This document shows, one piece after another, positions 1 through 12,577 of a stretch of 64,000 nucleotides of DNA. How positions within the stretch are numbered: the first letter of the stretch is position 1; each line of letters begins with the position of its first letter. Source of the DNA: Plicaturopsis crispa FD-325 SS-3 (taxonomy: Eukaryota; Basidiomycota; Agaricomycetes; Amylocorticiales; Amylocorticiaceae). The translations under genes were made by a program, and so were the position numbers. The stretch is taken from NCBI GenBank assembly GCA_000827205.1, contig KN832558.1, positions 1,654,884 to 1,718,883 of the forward strand. Direction: 5' to 3'. Below the pieces are notes generated by a model. That model saw nothing but the letters and a program-made list of their open reading frames with translations, searched no databases and had not been told where the DNA came from.

Positions 1-3000
1 CACCGACGACGGTGCATCATCCCCCGCAGCGCCGGGCAGTAGCATCTCCCGATCTAGATGCCTTGGCGGGGCCCGAGGCAACATATTGTCTGGGAGGAAC
101 GACTGCTGCATGGACGGTCCGTGGTGCATGCTAGACTCGTACCGATGTTGGTTGGGCATCATCCGAGTGTCTGTGTAGCTGTGCATATAACCTGGATATT
201 GATCCTGATATCCTTGAGACGGCCCGCCTGCATTTGCGTATCCGGCGTGAGGACGAGCATCCATGCTGACGTAGCCAGCGTGAGGCGATCGGTGGTCCCT
301 GTCACCATAGGCGGAATACTGTGGTCGAGGGGCCCACTGCTGATCGTTATATCCTGGATGATGAGGGCTCCGAGATGATGGTGGCCGATCATAATACGTG
401 GATGGTGCAGGTGGACCAACATAAGAGCGGGGGTATTGGGGTTCGGAGAATCCCGTCGTATTGCGCACCTCGCGTGCATCGAATTGCGCTGGGCCACCGA
501 GGGGTTGTTGAGCAGGATGCGCGCGTTCAGGCGGTAGTTGTCCGAAGGCAGCATTGGGCGTATTCAATGGCCGAGAGGGTTGCTGTTGCATCGCGGGAGA
601 CGGATGTCCCCATCCAGACTCCTCTTTGACAGCGTAGTCATAGGATTTATCACGAGGACGGGGATCGGAGCCATCGGTGCCAGCCGGACTATGGCCAGGA
701 ATCCTCAGGGGTGGGCGCAACGCAGGCGCCCCATCGCGACGTACTCCATCTTGCCCATTGCTGGTGAAGTCGTAACCACCAGTGCCTTTGCCCGTAGAGG
801 GCGCTGGTGGAAGCGCCCCATCTGCCCGACTGTCTGAAGGTGACGTGTCTGGGAGGGAGGTCAAAGGAGACATAGACCCCAGGCCATGCACACTGCCGCC
901 CGCAATGGGAGCAGTTTTGCCTGAGGTCTTATACGCTGGACGGGGTGCCGGCCGAGCTGCTTGATCGGGCTTTGCTGCTATTGAATCTAATCCTTAGCAT
1001 GCTAAATGCGGCGAGTAGGGAAACAACGTACAAGGCACATTCCGACGTGCGACAGCTGCCGTCGATGGACTCGGAGCTTGACGCTGACGTTTCGCTATGA
1101 TGCACTGTGTCAGGCTCACGAACGTGATAAAAACTTGGAGGAACTCACGCGAAGGGCTGCCAGGTACATCTTCATTCACTGGCAGTGACGGGACCCTGCT
1201 AGTGTTCCTCTTCAGAGGACTAGCATGAACACTGCTAGCACTGACGCTGCTGTTCACGCTGTGCGCTCGGGTTGACTTCTTGGTGGGCCTGGAGTTCTTC
1301 TCCGATGATTTCGACTTGCGCTTTCTATGACCGACAGCGGCATCCTCGTATTCGGAGTCGGACTCAGCATCGTCCTGGAGAGACTCGTCGGATAGAAGTT
1401 GGATTACTTCAGGGGACGGAGGTGGTAGCTTTGTGTCGCGCGTTGTCGGTACCTTCTTGCGCCTGGTCTTGAGTTTTGGCGCAACAGGGAGGACCACTTC
1501 GACACGTTTGCCGGAGGGTTTAGTAGAGGACGCCCCACGGGTTTGCCGAGATGGTGCGTCGTCAACTTGATTGTCGACATCCATTTCGTCGGCAGTATTA
1601 TTGACAGATTCGACTTTTTTCGACTTTCCCTTCGAGGATTTAGGGACGTCGCTGGAGGATATCGTTCCATCTGCGAACATATACCGGCGTGCGACTTTTG
1701 AGCCCGGTGTGGGGCGCACCGTGGTGATAACAGGCTTTTTACTGTCCTGGAGATCTGTACAGCCGTTCAATACCATACCAAAAGAGAATCAAATATGATG
1801 GTATACCTTGTAATGTGCGTTTATCGGAACTCTTCATGAACTGCACCCTTCCGTCTCCAGTGGCCTGAAGGGCAGCGCGGAGGATGCCCTGCTCCGCGAG
1901 GGTGAGCGCTGCGATGCCTTTGTTTGCAGTCTTGCTCGACCCATCAGTCTCCCCAGGGAGTGGGACGTCGGCTGGATAGTTCAAGAGGACCATGCCCTGC
2001 TCGGCAAGGATCCTGCACAGAGACTTCCACGGAAGAAGATTCTTGCTCGGCCATTTGCCGCCTTGATCCACTAAGAAGGCACTATATCAGTTCCACCGTA
2101 CCAATCGTTGAGCTACGCCATACATACTGAACATTTGGCGGATGAGCTCCCTCACGATCTCCAAATCTGACACTTTGGAAGGTGTTTCGGCTCCATGCTC
2201 TGCTGAATTCTCAGCGGTGCCGTCGCTCGTCTCTTCTTTCCCGACCTGATCATGAAACGCCTCCGCTACCACGGACAATGAGACCCTGTTGCTAGATGAA
2301 AATCAGCATAACGGTCAGGGAGCAATGGTGAACAACCAATTACTAGATATGTGATTTGAAATGGCCGATGAGGGTGTCATTGTTTGCGCGGCATCTTTGC
2401 TCGAAAAACTAAGATAGTCGTCAGGATTCCTGAGTAAAATTTCATGCGCGATGAACAAAACATACCCCAGTGGCCCCGCTTGTCTCGTATACCCTGGCCA
2501 GTGAGCCGTCCTGGTTTACAACATTTCCTGCTATCACGATTGCGACGTCCAGTGAGTGCTTGATTGAATTGACGTTGATCTACAAAACCTATCCGTTATT
2601 TGTAGTCACATACAGTGTTTGAAGGATACGTACGATGCGAATCATTTCCTCAACAACCTTATTAAAGTCCCGTGCATGCTTCGCAACTGTTTTGGACGTT
2701 GTGGAGTACAGGAGCATAGTCTCGAAGGTTTCGAGCATCTCCTCCCAGTGTTGCGGATGGTCACGTTTGAACGCATCGTAGCAATTGGAACGTAACTCAA
2801 CATCTAAGAGATAACGTTAAGGATGCGAATTGGAAGGGAACAAGGTATGATATGCTTACTATCGGAGCCCTTGACAAGTTCTGCATTGTCGACACGCTTC
2901 AACTCTTGACCGAGATGTTCAACGAAATATTGTGCGTATATGTTCCAAGGGTTCCTAATGAACCCTGCTCCCCGCTGATGCTTGCGATACCAATCCGCAA

Positions 3001-4453
3001 CTTGAGATGGATCCATGTTGGTATCATCTGAGATGCGCCGGGCAATACGGTCCATTTCTTCAAATCCGGCATCAACGATCGCGCGTGTGGCGTTTGAAGG
3101 CCGACCACGGCGAGGCACAGAACCAGAACCAGACGCGTTTGGACTGGGACTTGAATCGTATGTGTATAGCTCTGGGTCGAAATCGTTTGTTTGAGTACGT
3201 GGAGAGGGTGCGTTGACCGTTGGGGACTTTGTTGGACTATTAGGAGCGTCATGACGAGCAGCTGGAGCTACGGGAGTTGGTGGAATGATATTTGTGACCG
3301 GAGGACGGCTTGGTGCTTGCGCACCGGCGATAGGATATGGCAAGGCTTCTTGAACGGCCGGAGGTATAGACACCACCGGGGGACCAGCCGGAGCGACGGG
3401 GCCGCTGTATGGGTTGTTGTCAGGTATATGGTGCAAATCTTGAAGTAGCGGACGGGGATATGGATGGTTGGTGGACGCATGCAAGGCAGAGTGGTCTGGA
3501 TAGCCCATCCAGCGACCATCCTGTGGATGTTCACGGGTGCGGAGATGGGCATTTGGCGGTGGTAAAGGGGACCGAGAACGCGACGATCTGGTGTGCTGGG
3601 CGTATGACTGTGCATGGTCGTGGTCGTGGATATATGGACTAGCGGCGTGTGACCCAGAAGGGTGGGATAAGGCGGGCTGGTTGTAGGGATGTGGTTGGAA
3701 TTCCGCCTGACGTGTTGAACGCGACAGGTTAGGTTCTCGGTCCTGCATGACAGCGTGTCCGCGATGACCTTGCGGAGCAAGCGACGAGGAGCCCATCTCC
3801 CGTTGCTCATGGCGATCATCTGTTGCCAGATAACTTTGCGGGCCCTGCTCTCGACCAGAATATAAGTGGCGGTCATCAGGGTGTTGACCAGTGTTCAAAC
3901 GCCAATTGTGGTCGTGCTCAGACGGCCCAGCAGGTAGCCCGATAGACTCAAAGCCTGCGTAGTCAAGATATTGCTTGAGCCCAGAATCATTAAATGCGGT
4001 CGCCGATGGAGTGGAGCCGGGAGGGTGTGATTGTCTGACGGTGGCAGGCGCGTCCATGGTGTGACTAGTGGGATGCAGGGGAATGGAGCGTGTAGACGGT
4101 GACGGTGTTTGTAAAGGGGATACCCTTGAGTCAGCCGTGCGTGTTGTTGCCGCGTTAGCGTCAGGTAGAAGCTGGGCGCGACGCTTCAACGCATCACCAA
4201 TGAATCCATCGTCCTTTTTTGAAGGGGTAAGCGACGTCCGCAAGCGGGTAGGGGTCTCAAGGTTGGGTTCTGGTGGGCGAGTACGGCGACCGCCACCCCC
4301 AACCTGTTCAGGATGGCATGAAGAGCGGGTCGGCGAAGGAGAATGGGTATTGAAGCTGCCAGGGATTGGCAATTCCACATTGGCCATTCCCGGCGGCGTT
4401 GTGTACGCTGCCATTGCTTGCTCCGTGCCAGGACTAACTGCGTCTTCTTCCAT
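1..4453 (-). CDS. Uncharacterised large low-complexity protein, C-terminus off the left edge
   Basis: I do not recognise a named family. The start is taken at the ATG at 4453, just after a clear 3' splice site (acgctag), so the 5' UTR probably has an intron. The first coding exon (2860-4453) is rich in P, S, H and Q. It ends in a better ordered stretch of about 80 residues with RRGRPSNATRAI, MDPSQVADWYRKHQ and NPWNIYAQYFVEHL. Further exons near 2630-2803, 2470-2580, 2345-2400, 2087-2290, 1800-2070 and 1115-1776 keep one open frame across short GT-AG introns. The 1-985 part is an open frame without ATG, rich in Y, G, H, P and Q (for example QWAPRPQYSAYGD), and runs past base 1. Lysine/serine-rich basic and acidic patches (KSSKGKSKK, DAESDSEYEDA) suggest a nuclear protein, but that is inference. 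Confidence 0.7.
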
Positions 4454-5711
4454 TTCTAGCGTGTAGTTGTCAGGATACAGGAGAAGTGTGATATGAAAGA
4501 TAGACCACATACTGTGAAATTGGACCGAAGCAATTTTGGTGTCAAATACGGATCGCGTCAAAAAAACGTGCTAAGGTCGAAAGTTAAGGCAAGTTCGGGC
4601 AAATGGATGGGTCGACTCGCACACCTTGATAGGTTTACAATATGCTGTTTTATAGTTTTGGGTGGTCGAGGCGTCAAGAACGAGCTGAAAAGGGATGATG
4701 AGTCAATGTAGAGATACATTGTCACTGCACAAACCTAGTACGTTTTGCAAGATGAAGATACAAGGGAATATATAGCCAGCACTGTGCTGATGAGTACCTG
4801 CAAATAGAATCTCTGGTCAGTCAACGCTAATGGGCGCCACGTATGACTTCAAATACCTGGTGTAGATAGCAAGATATGCAATAAAATAGGGCGATAATAC
4901 GAGATGAGACGTTGAAATTTGTCAGTGTGTGGGTAGCAGAATGGGGGAGAAAGATGGAGGGCAAATTGGGACTCAAACTACTCGTACGGTTGATATAGCC
5001 CCGCCCATCGAAACGACCGTTGGAAGGGCCGCGGTAGCCCACGCATATTGAGACCTTCGAGGCAAGCAATCAAGATGTTAAATGGAAAGATTGAAAAGTT
5101 TAAGCTGCAGCATTGGATGCAGAACGATAGAGGTGAGTGGTAGAGTGCTGAAGCATCCCAAGCATCCCCAGTATCGCTGGCATATGAAGCTTTGTCAGCA
5201 AGTAGGATCCAGCCAATCAGAGATCGAATAAATGTCGCGCATATCTTGTATCTCACCTGCACAGTGCTATCCTTGACCGGAAAAAATAAGAAAAAATGTG
5301 GATATACTCTTGAAACATGCCTGAGTACTCTGATACAATATGCAAGGAATTGTGTCAGGTGTGAATGTTTTATGAAGGTCTGGCAAGAAAAGTACATGAT
5401 TCAACGACTGAACGCCAAAGAATCCTACAGCGTTATTCAGACTCAACCATCGTTTACCAATGGGCCGTCGACCCAAGTACTCTTCCTCCAGCGAGCGTTA
5501 CATGGCTATCCGTCTTCAAAAGGCTGCATATGCACGAAGTGACAAGTCCGTAGCACTACAATCTGACATCGGTCACCACTGATTTCTTATATCTAGAGGC
5601 AAAGCAACTCGCAATGCGCGAAACCGCGCAGCGCGAAGCAATGAACACACCCACAGTGAATTTTCCCCATCCATAACCCGCCTAGCACCTCTGCCCAACT
5701 CTCTGGTCGAG
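4454..5711. other. Divergent intergenic region
   Basis: This 1.26 kb separates two head-to-head genes and probably holds both promoters and the 5' UTR, with at least one intron, of the leftward gene. Several ATG-initiated frames exist here, but none has a recognisable domain or convincing codon use. I see no RNA gene or repeat. Confidence 0.5.
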
Positions 5712-6173
5712 ATGGCATTGCGTCCACTCCCCGAGTCTGCCCCCCTCTTTGTGGAAGCTCTGAGTAGCCCAGATGCTCTCGATGAAGGTGGTCTTGAACA
5801 GTGGGATGATGATCCACCGTATCTGTCACCACCTCCACCCGAGACACCATCCGAGGATAACTACACGGCCCGCCTCGTTGAAGTTATGCATGGGCGGAGG
5901 CTTCGTATCGAGAGGGCCCGTGTTGCAGCTCGTTTGGCAGAGTTTAGCAGAGATGAAGATGGGCTGAGGACGACACTTGCAAGTGAGCTCGAGGAGATGC
6001 TTGTGAAGTGGGAGGCACTAGAGCTTTTCACAGCAGGTGATAGTAGTTGTTCGAGGCACCGTCGGATGGCTGAGCATTTGCTACAGTGGAGAGCAAGGCT
6101 AGTTTATAGTGCGCACCAAGAACTAGAACTACTTGGTAAAAAATGTACGGTTGACAAGAATGTTGGTTCATAG
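5712..6173 (+). CDS. Small intronless hypothetical protein, 153 aa
   Basis: A single open frame with an ATG at 5712 in context GAGATGG and a stop at 6173. I recognise no family. The N-terminal 50 residues are acidic and proline-rich (YLSPPPPETPSEDN). From about residue 55 to 145 the sequence looks helical, with regularly spaced charged and leucine residues (LVEVMHGRRLRIERAR, LASELEEMLVKWEALEL), which suggests a coiled coil or helical bundle. There is no signal peptide or membrane segment. It converges on the KDZ transposon gene, whose stop lies only about 40 bases downstream, so the two transcripts probably overlap at their 3' ends. It could be a host gene or cargo captured beside the transposon; the sequence does not decide. 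Confidence 0.55.
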   Translation: MALRPLPESAPLFVEALSSPDALDEGGLEQWDDDPPYLSPPPPETPSEDNYTARLVEVMHGRRLRIERARVAARLAEFSRDEDGLRTTLASELEEMLVKWEALELFTAGDSSCSRHRRMAEHLLQWRARLVYSAHQELELLGKKCTVDKNVGS

Positions 6174-6215
6174 ATTTGTAGCTAGATTGTACGACCTTTT
6201 TGCGTGATTGTAGAC

Positions 6216-9200
6216 TTACGACGACAATGGTAGAGCAAGAATAGATGACAAAAGGTAACTTCGAAACCAAACCATGTCCGCCTCGAGAAGTCCAGTAGCA
6301 TGGTAGCCACGGAATATTGAGACTATGGAGGCCAGGACCCACAGGCCACAGTCATATCCGTTTGTTTGATGTGCACAGTCCTAGCATTATAGAGAATCCT
6401 CAGCAAGACATATCACGATGAAAAACATAGATGACCAACTGATACAGGATGCGCAGTCCATTCAGTGGCATTCACCGATAGCGGATAGCCGTGGTCATTT
6501 GCAAGTGTAGCCATCCGCTGGACTAATTCCATGATGGTCTATCGCATGTAACATGTAGGCTGTAAGCAACTATCCGTGAAGATAAACAGCACTTACCTCA
6601 ACATCGCTAGACCATGCTCTCCGCCCGCACAGACTATCAAACAGAAATAACTCACTCCGACGAGGATATATTGTACATAGAACCCAGTGTCCTACTGGAG
6701 ATGTACGGTGAATCGGAACTATCCAGATATCTTTGAGCCAGTATGAAGAGCGTCGAATATTCCTCCATAGAACATCATCTGTTGACTTGTCGCGGATGCG
6801 AACAAGTTCAAATGTCGACAGGATCGCACATCGGGAGGCATTTGGAGCACTTGAAAGGGAGTGGAGAAGCCGTGCTCCGCCGTTCATGCAGTTGTCGTTC
6901 AGTCGGGCCGTCGGCGATGCAAGGATCCGGAGGTCGCTTGGCTCAAAGCATGCCCCGCGCGAATTGTTGTCGGCTCCAAGGATCCGTGAAGAGCATAGCT
7001 CAAACGGTGTTGGACTAGCGGGTAGGTGTTGTGAGATATTTTGGAACGTGTCCACGGTCAGCACATCCTGAACATATAACTGAGTACAATGGGATAGTCC
7101 AATCAATATGGGTTTACCGGCAATTTCCATATAATCGATGCAGACAACATGGCGGCGCTCGGAACATGCGGAGGCACCTCGCCATCAGACATGTCATCCT
7201 CGTCGTCAGAGGAGTCAGCCAGATAGTAGTCGAGGACGGTCTCTTCAGGCTCAAGCGGCACAATTTCGCTGTCATCGACATCGACAGGGCCTTGCGATGC
7301 ATCAGGGACAGTGAGCTGCACGGGTGTGATCCAGCGAAGCGGCATTGGAGGCAGACACGCAGACCCATCTCCGCAAAGGGTATCTGCAATAGCTACAGAA
7401 TTGGTGACGTGATGCTGAAAGCGAAGGAGGGATACAAATGGATTAGTCCAACGACTTCTGAGGAGTAGAAGTTGCTCGCGGCGTTGGCCAAGTAGAATAG
7501 CGAGTGATGAATCTATGTTCACAAGGTCAGCCAATCCTAGTGCGTAAAGACGGCACTAAGACGACATACTTGACTGTCTACGCAACGCAAGCTCAACAGC
7601 GGCAAGCTCTCGTCCAAACCATCTGCATAGATTGTCAGCTTCCAAACCAAGGCGGTGACGCTCTTCGAGGCATCGATCCAGCTTGAGCATTGCTCGTATC
7701 CCATCACGGACATCAGCATCTTCTAGCCATCGCGGTGTCAGCCCCTCTGACGGGGCAATCCACACATCCTCCATCAAGTTTGAGCCATCGCGAAGGTCGG
7801 CCAGCTTAGTCGGCAGAGGTTGCGGAAGAGGGATGGACCATTCGGGCTGGTGGAGTTCTTCAAGCTGTTGACAATATACATTGAATTTGCGGATTGCAGT
7901 CATCAAAGCTGGCTGCCTCTTAGCGATCGCCTTTCGTGTATGCTGGTGTAGTTTTGTGCCTGTTATACTTGTGAGAGAGAATGGGATACAATTTGATTTA
8001 CGACTCACCAAGTGGCTGCTGCTTGCCGCCGATAGCCTGGTCTAGTTTGTCCCACTCAAAAAAACTCCCTATCGCCCGTTTACGAATATTAATCTTGAGG
8101 TCGCGAGCCATTAAAAGTATCCTCACAAACTCGAGATCGACATCCTGTAATTCTGGGAAGGACGTGTGGATGTTCAGCGACGCATAAAGTGATTCAACCT
8201 TTGATTTGAGTCGGTCGTGGGTGCGTTCAAGTCCAGCCATGACGTCTTGCGTGTCGTGAGATGCCGGACCCTTGGATATGATGGTTTTCGTGGCGTGTAT
8301 TGCCTTTTCAGATGTATCCAGGTCCCCTTGAAGGACAAGCACGGTGTCGAGCTCCTTCTTGAGACGTTGTGGGGCATCTTCAAATTGTTTCAAGGTTACT
8401 ATGGTCGCAATAATGGATTTGAGACACTCACGGGCACGCAAGGAGAGTTGTGACGCTTTTTGAAGAGCCCATTGTTCGCGTAGATCTGGTAAAGAGACTC
8501 CGCAGGCATCGATAGTCTTCTGTGCCTTAGCGCCTTGGACGTTGATGCCCCGGCCAAGTCGACGGAGAATCCAATCGCCTAGATCGTCCCGCAGTTCAAG
8601 GCCTATTGAGGACGCTTGGCGATCGAGAAGCCATATTCGTCGGGAGCGCTGTATAGGTGTGAGTTCTGTAGGCAAACGATGCAGGCGCACGACTTACACC
8701 AGATGAACGGGTGATGCCTATGAGTTTGCGAAGGCGTGACCACAATCGCTCAACGCCCTCACCATCCGTCAGTCCAAGACCTTTGCGCAGTCGCGGGTTG
8801 TATATGAGTTGGCAAGACCACTGATGCCCGTACGCATGCATCGCACTGGTCACAAACACGAGACGACTAGTAATTGCATCTGAAAGAATGTCGTACTATG
8901 ATGATATCAGTTACATTATCAATGATTGATAATGCTGGGGCTTACAAGGCAAAGACTTCGATCCAGAACGCATCCTACATCGTATAGACAAACAACTGTT
9001 GCCTGGGGAGGGAGGAGCGCGTAAAGATGTTCCAGCAGTGCGACGGAGTACTTTTGTTGCTCGCCAGGGGTGTCAATGTTCGCAAAGAAGAGGGGGATGT
9101 CATGACGGCAAACAAGGGCCATCCATCCACTATCGTCGAATGCATCCATGTTTGCCTTTTGCTTGTTACCATTGGCGGCAGCATGAGACTCTTCGCAATC

Positions 9201-10742
9201 GTCTACAGCCTCATCAGGAACCTGCGGAGAATACGCCCGGGGGGTCTTCTTTCGTGCCGCGTCAATGCGCTGCCCGACTGCATCCACTTGCGCTTTCGGA
9301 ATAACATACTGTGGGTCATAGAAGTGTGGGCTGTCGCCCGCAGCACGGCGATGTCGGTGGTGAAAGTTGCCATCTGTAGCGACATGTACATCACCGCCCC
9401 TAAAAAGTATACGTTTAGCTGATGATACGATGCGCAAGCTGGTGAAGAACTCACACGTCAAAAGAGTGCCCAAATGCGAGCCCTCCAAAGCAAGCAGGGC
9501 ATCGCTGCTGAAGTATTCGAGCGCATTGACCGGGTGTGGAAGACGGCGGAATCTTGGATTGGGGAGATGCTGTAGACTCGGGTTGGGCAAGGGATGTCGG
9601 GGTGGCATTGCGCAGAGGTGGAAGCTCCGGTGAAAGCATTGGGTCGGGCTCCAGGTCATGTCCGTGAGTCTTTGAGCGGGCATCTGCAATCTCTGTGTCG
9701 CAATCTCGGATCGCAGCATCTATGCGCTCTTGGACACGGAGTTGCAGTATGTCATGCCATTGTATAGCGCTCCCTAAACTTCTGCGGAAGGGATCACTGA
9801 TTCGTTCTCCCTGGGTTTGATATTAGTTTCCTCCCCTTCGAAGACAATATGGTGTATTTACCTTTTTGTTGATCGCGTGAAAGCCTCTCCGTGTATAGAA
9901 TGAATGTAATGCTGACGCCATGGCATTCACTGCATCGCAGGAGCGCTCAAATAAGGCGTGGTAGAAGTCGAGGAGCTCAATGGAGACAGCCATGCGAGGC
10001 TGAGAGGGAGACGTGGGGAAGAGGCCGTGGCGTATGAGCACTTGGTGAGTTGTGTCGCACTGGCAGCCATGCACATCGATAGTCTTGAAATCTATCCTGC
10101 AATCAATAAGTGGGCTAGACAGAACGTGCACGACAACTCACGGTCAAAGTATAGGCAGAGTATGTCGGAAGATTTGACTTCCATGCAACCCCGTAAGCAT
10201 TCTCCGTAAATATGGTCCCCAACGGGAACGACAGCCTTGCTCATGGTTCGGTTTGTATAGTGGAGGAGAGACTCGACTAAGGATGGTGTTAGCGATTTCC
10301 AACTAGCGTATAGTCGGTTGGCTTCCGCGTCAGGTAGAATACGCCTTTTCTGGGTTTTCTGGGGGGTTTCTTCGACGGTTTCGATGTGAGCAGGCGAAGA
10401 CTCTTGGTCGGGCTGCACACCAGGTGCATTGTCGTCTACCCATTCGTCGTCAACATCCATGGGGTGCTCTGCCTCTTCTTCACGTAGCGCCTGGAGCCAT
10501 GGAGCAACGGCAGGTGCATGGTCATCAGTGGTGTCGTGGCTTTGAGCCTGGGCGTCTTTTTCATCCTGATGTCTCAGTTCTTCGAGCCGCTCTAGCAGAC
10601 GCCGCCGTTTAGCATCATGGCCAGGTATTTCGAACTTTATGCTGGTCTTTTTCTTGTCACGAGGCCTGCGAGGACTGGCAAAGTGCTTCCCTAGTCCAAA
10701 GGATACCGGGAGGTCACCGCGACTGCGTGGAGGCGATGACAT
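6216..10742 (-). CDS. KDZ (Kyakuja-Dileera-Zisupton) transposase with N-terminal CxC cluster and C-terminal Ulp1 protease
   Basis: This is the probable mobility protein of a KDZ DNA transposon. After a basic, disordered N-terminus comes the cysteine cluster known from fungal KDZ proteins (GECLRGC, then DVHGCQCDTT), followed by the helical VSIELLDFYHALFERSC segment. The DDE-type core follows: ATDGNF (Asp at 9372-9374), NIDTPGEQQ (Asp at 9072-9074) and TDGEGVERLWSR (Glu at 8758-8760). The C-terminal part is a Ulp1-like cysteine peptidase with the histidine in GHWVL (6687-6689), the aspartate in LFLFDSL and the cysteine in QTNGYDCGLWVL (6348-6350). About ten short introns separate the exons. The first ATG in frame is at 10742; the frame stays open slightly upstream from a non-ATG codon, so another first exon is possible. 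No stop or frameshift was found in the exons I followed, so it may be active. Confidence 0.85.
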
Positions 10743-11300
10743 GGACTTAGCAGCTGGGGCAGAGACAGGGAAAAAAGACACAGTTGGTATTCGAAGGAAG
10801 TGTACCGATACATTGATAGCATTTTAGAGCCATTGTAAGCATAGAGTTCGTCTGTCGCTGGTCTGTGGGATGGATATTCGAGATGATTGTTGGCGAGTGC
10901 ATCCACCTCAACATGAGAGTGCTGCAAGTCGGTGGTGGTGAACATTGAGTCGGTAGATGCCTTTAGATGCTTGTAGATGCATAAGTACAGGACACGTATG
11001 TCAGTAGAATGAGCGACAGCGTAGGAGTGCACGCAGGCGCCGTTCTGGTCTCATTTTTGCCATCATCTTAGTCAGCGGCAGAAATGAAACCATTCGGCTG
11101 AGTTTGAACTTTGAACAAGGATCCATCGATATCCATCCATGGCCAAGGATCAGGATGCATTGTGGCGCATCGTACCAATCCTCAGAATATCTAGTTCTAT
11201 TTATATGTGGGAGCATCGAGGATGTAGGCCTCGGAGAGCCTTTTCACTCAACATAAGAACCCCGTCTCAAAGGATAAGAAAGAAGCAAGAAGGTCATGCC
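10743..11300. other. KDZ upstream flank; no gene seen
   Basis: This stretch lies between the first ATG of the KDZ gene and the broken 3' end of the retrotransposon. It should hold the KDZ promoter and one transposon terminus, but I could not find a matching inverted repeat by eye near 6.2 kb. Short frames here have no recognisable content. Confidence 0.4.
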
Positions 11301-12141
11301 TTAGGTGAAGCACCTAGTGTCCGATTGAGCAGCGCGATCGAGTAATGCGATTGAGTCGGGAAGTCCATAAGCTGCGATCGCATCGTAGAAGCCAGCAGGA
11401 GCCAAGTAGTCAAAACCCTTCATCTGGTCACGTTTGAGCGCGTAAACCGGTTGATGATGACGATGAGCCCAGCATTTGAGTCCGGCTAGAAAGCTCATGA
11501 GGTCGCGGGTCTGAACGCCTTGTTGTGTCGCGACCTGCGTTTCGGGGATTATTCCGAGGCGAGTCGCATATGGGTTGAGCGAATAGTTGAGCCATGACAT
11601 CGGCGAGTTGGCGAGGAAATTGGAAAGGAATAGTCCGCGCCAGTTCGAGAGGTCGGTGCGGATACCACGCTTATGAATCATGATAATGGTCATGTCCTTG
11701 AGATCACCAGGAAAATGTGCGTGCATCGCAACATAATTGTGGAGATCGAGAACTAGGAGCAAGGCATTATCTGAAAGCGATTTGACGCACCATTTCTCCC
11801 AGCCATCTGGCCCTGGGGACGGTCGTTGATTTCCGCGGCGCAGCATTGCTCGGAAATCGTCAACGGCGGCAGGCCTCGGCCAGACAAATGGGTCGTCCTG
11901 GACCTTGTCCCGAATCGCATTGACAGATGGAGTGGATAGCCATGGCTTCGGAATCGCAGGAGGAGGATCGTGGTGATAGAGTTTCGAGAAATACTCTCGC
12001 GTTGTCTCTTTCACCTCGTCTGGGTCTGTCGCCAGGTGATCTGATTGATCCAGTCGATTCACAGCCAGGGGAAGAGCAATAAACGTGCTCTTGTCCATAA
12101 GCCGTTTAGTAGACTGTCCGCGCAACATCTGCAAAAAATTT
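11301..12141 (-). pseudogene. Truncated LINE reverse transcriptase fragment
   Basis: This is the continuation of the LINE frame on the far side of the insertion, beginning around FLQMLRGQSTKRLM. It carries the fingers region of a non-LTR reverse transcriptase: PSPGPDGWEKW, then the IIMIHKRG and NWRGLFLSNF motifs. The palm motif A region is RDQMKGFDYL, with its aspartate. The frame stops after LLDRAAQSDTRCFT, before the expected YADD motif. The frame differs from the upstream ORF because the inserted length is not a multiple of three. Confidence 0.75.
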
Positions 12142-12577
12142 AGGTTGCTGAGAGCGTCTGACAACTCTCTCAGCGCTCTCAGGCTCTCCGCAACCTAACG
12201 CGATCTGAGAGGTGCTGACAGACGCTCTCAGAGCTCTCAGCATCTCTCAGACGCCACGTGCCCGCATCTGATCGCAAGCAAGACTATGTTCGCGTTTGAC
12301 AACCTTTCCTACTACGAAACAGCATGTAGCTTGTTTTGTGGGCAAGCTGTCCCTCCGATTTTTCTTCCTGTAGCGTGTAGGCATAGCTATACCATGGTGC
12401 TTTACCTTGAGATTATTTACACAGCGAGAGTCCAATTATTGAAGCAACAGGAACATTATTACTGAATCCAATCGAGCCCCCCGCGCACGCTCGGCCCGAG
12501 GTTCTCAGATGTTCTCAGAAATGTGCCGAAACTGACAACTGCTGAGAGCGCTGAGACACCTGAGAGTTACGCGAGCA
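12142..12577. mobile_element. Short non-autonomous element with CTCTCAG/CTGAGAG-rich ends, inserted in the LINE
   Basis: About 435 bases interrupt the LINE reading frame. Both ends are packed with the heptamer CTCTCAG or its complement: 12148-12154, 12167-12173, 12176-12182 and several more up to 12250 on the left, and near 12541-12565 on the right. The 15-mer TCTCAGCGCTCTCAG-like block occurs at both ends in inverted orientation. The left end can also fold on itself, with AGGTTGC at 12142 pairing with GCAACCT near 12190. There is no coding capacity. Clustered subterminal repeats and a small size suggest a MITE, perhaps hAT-like. No target duplication could be defined, so the edges are approximate. 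Confidence 0.55.
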
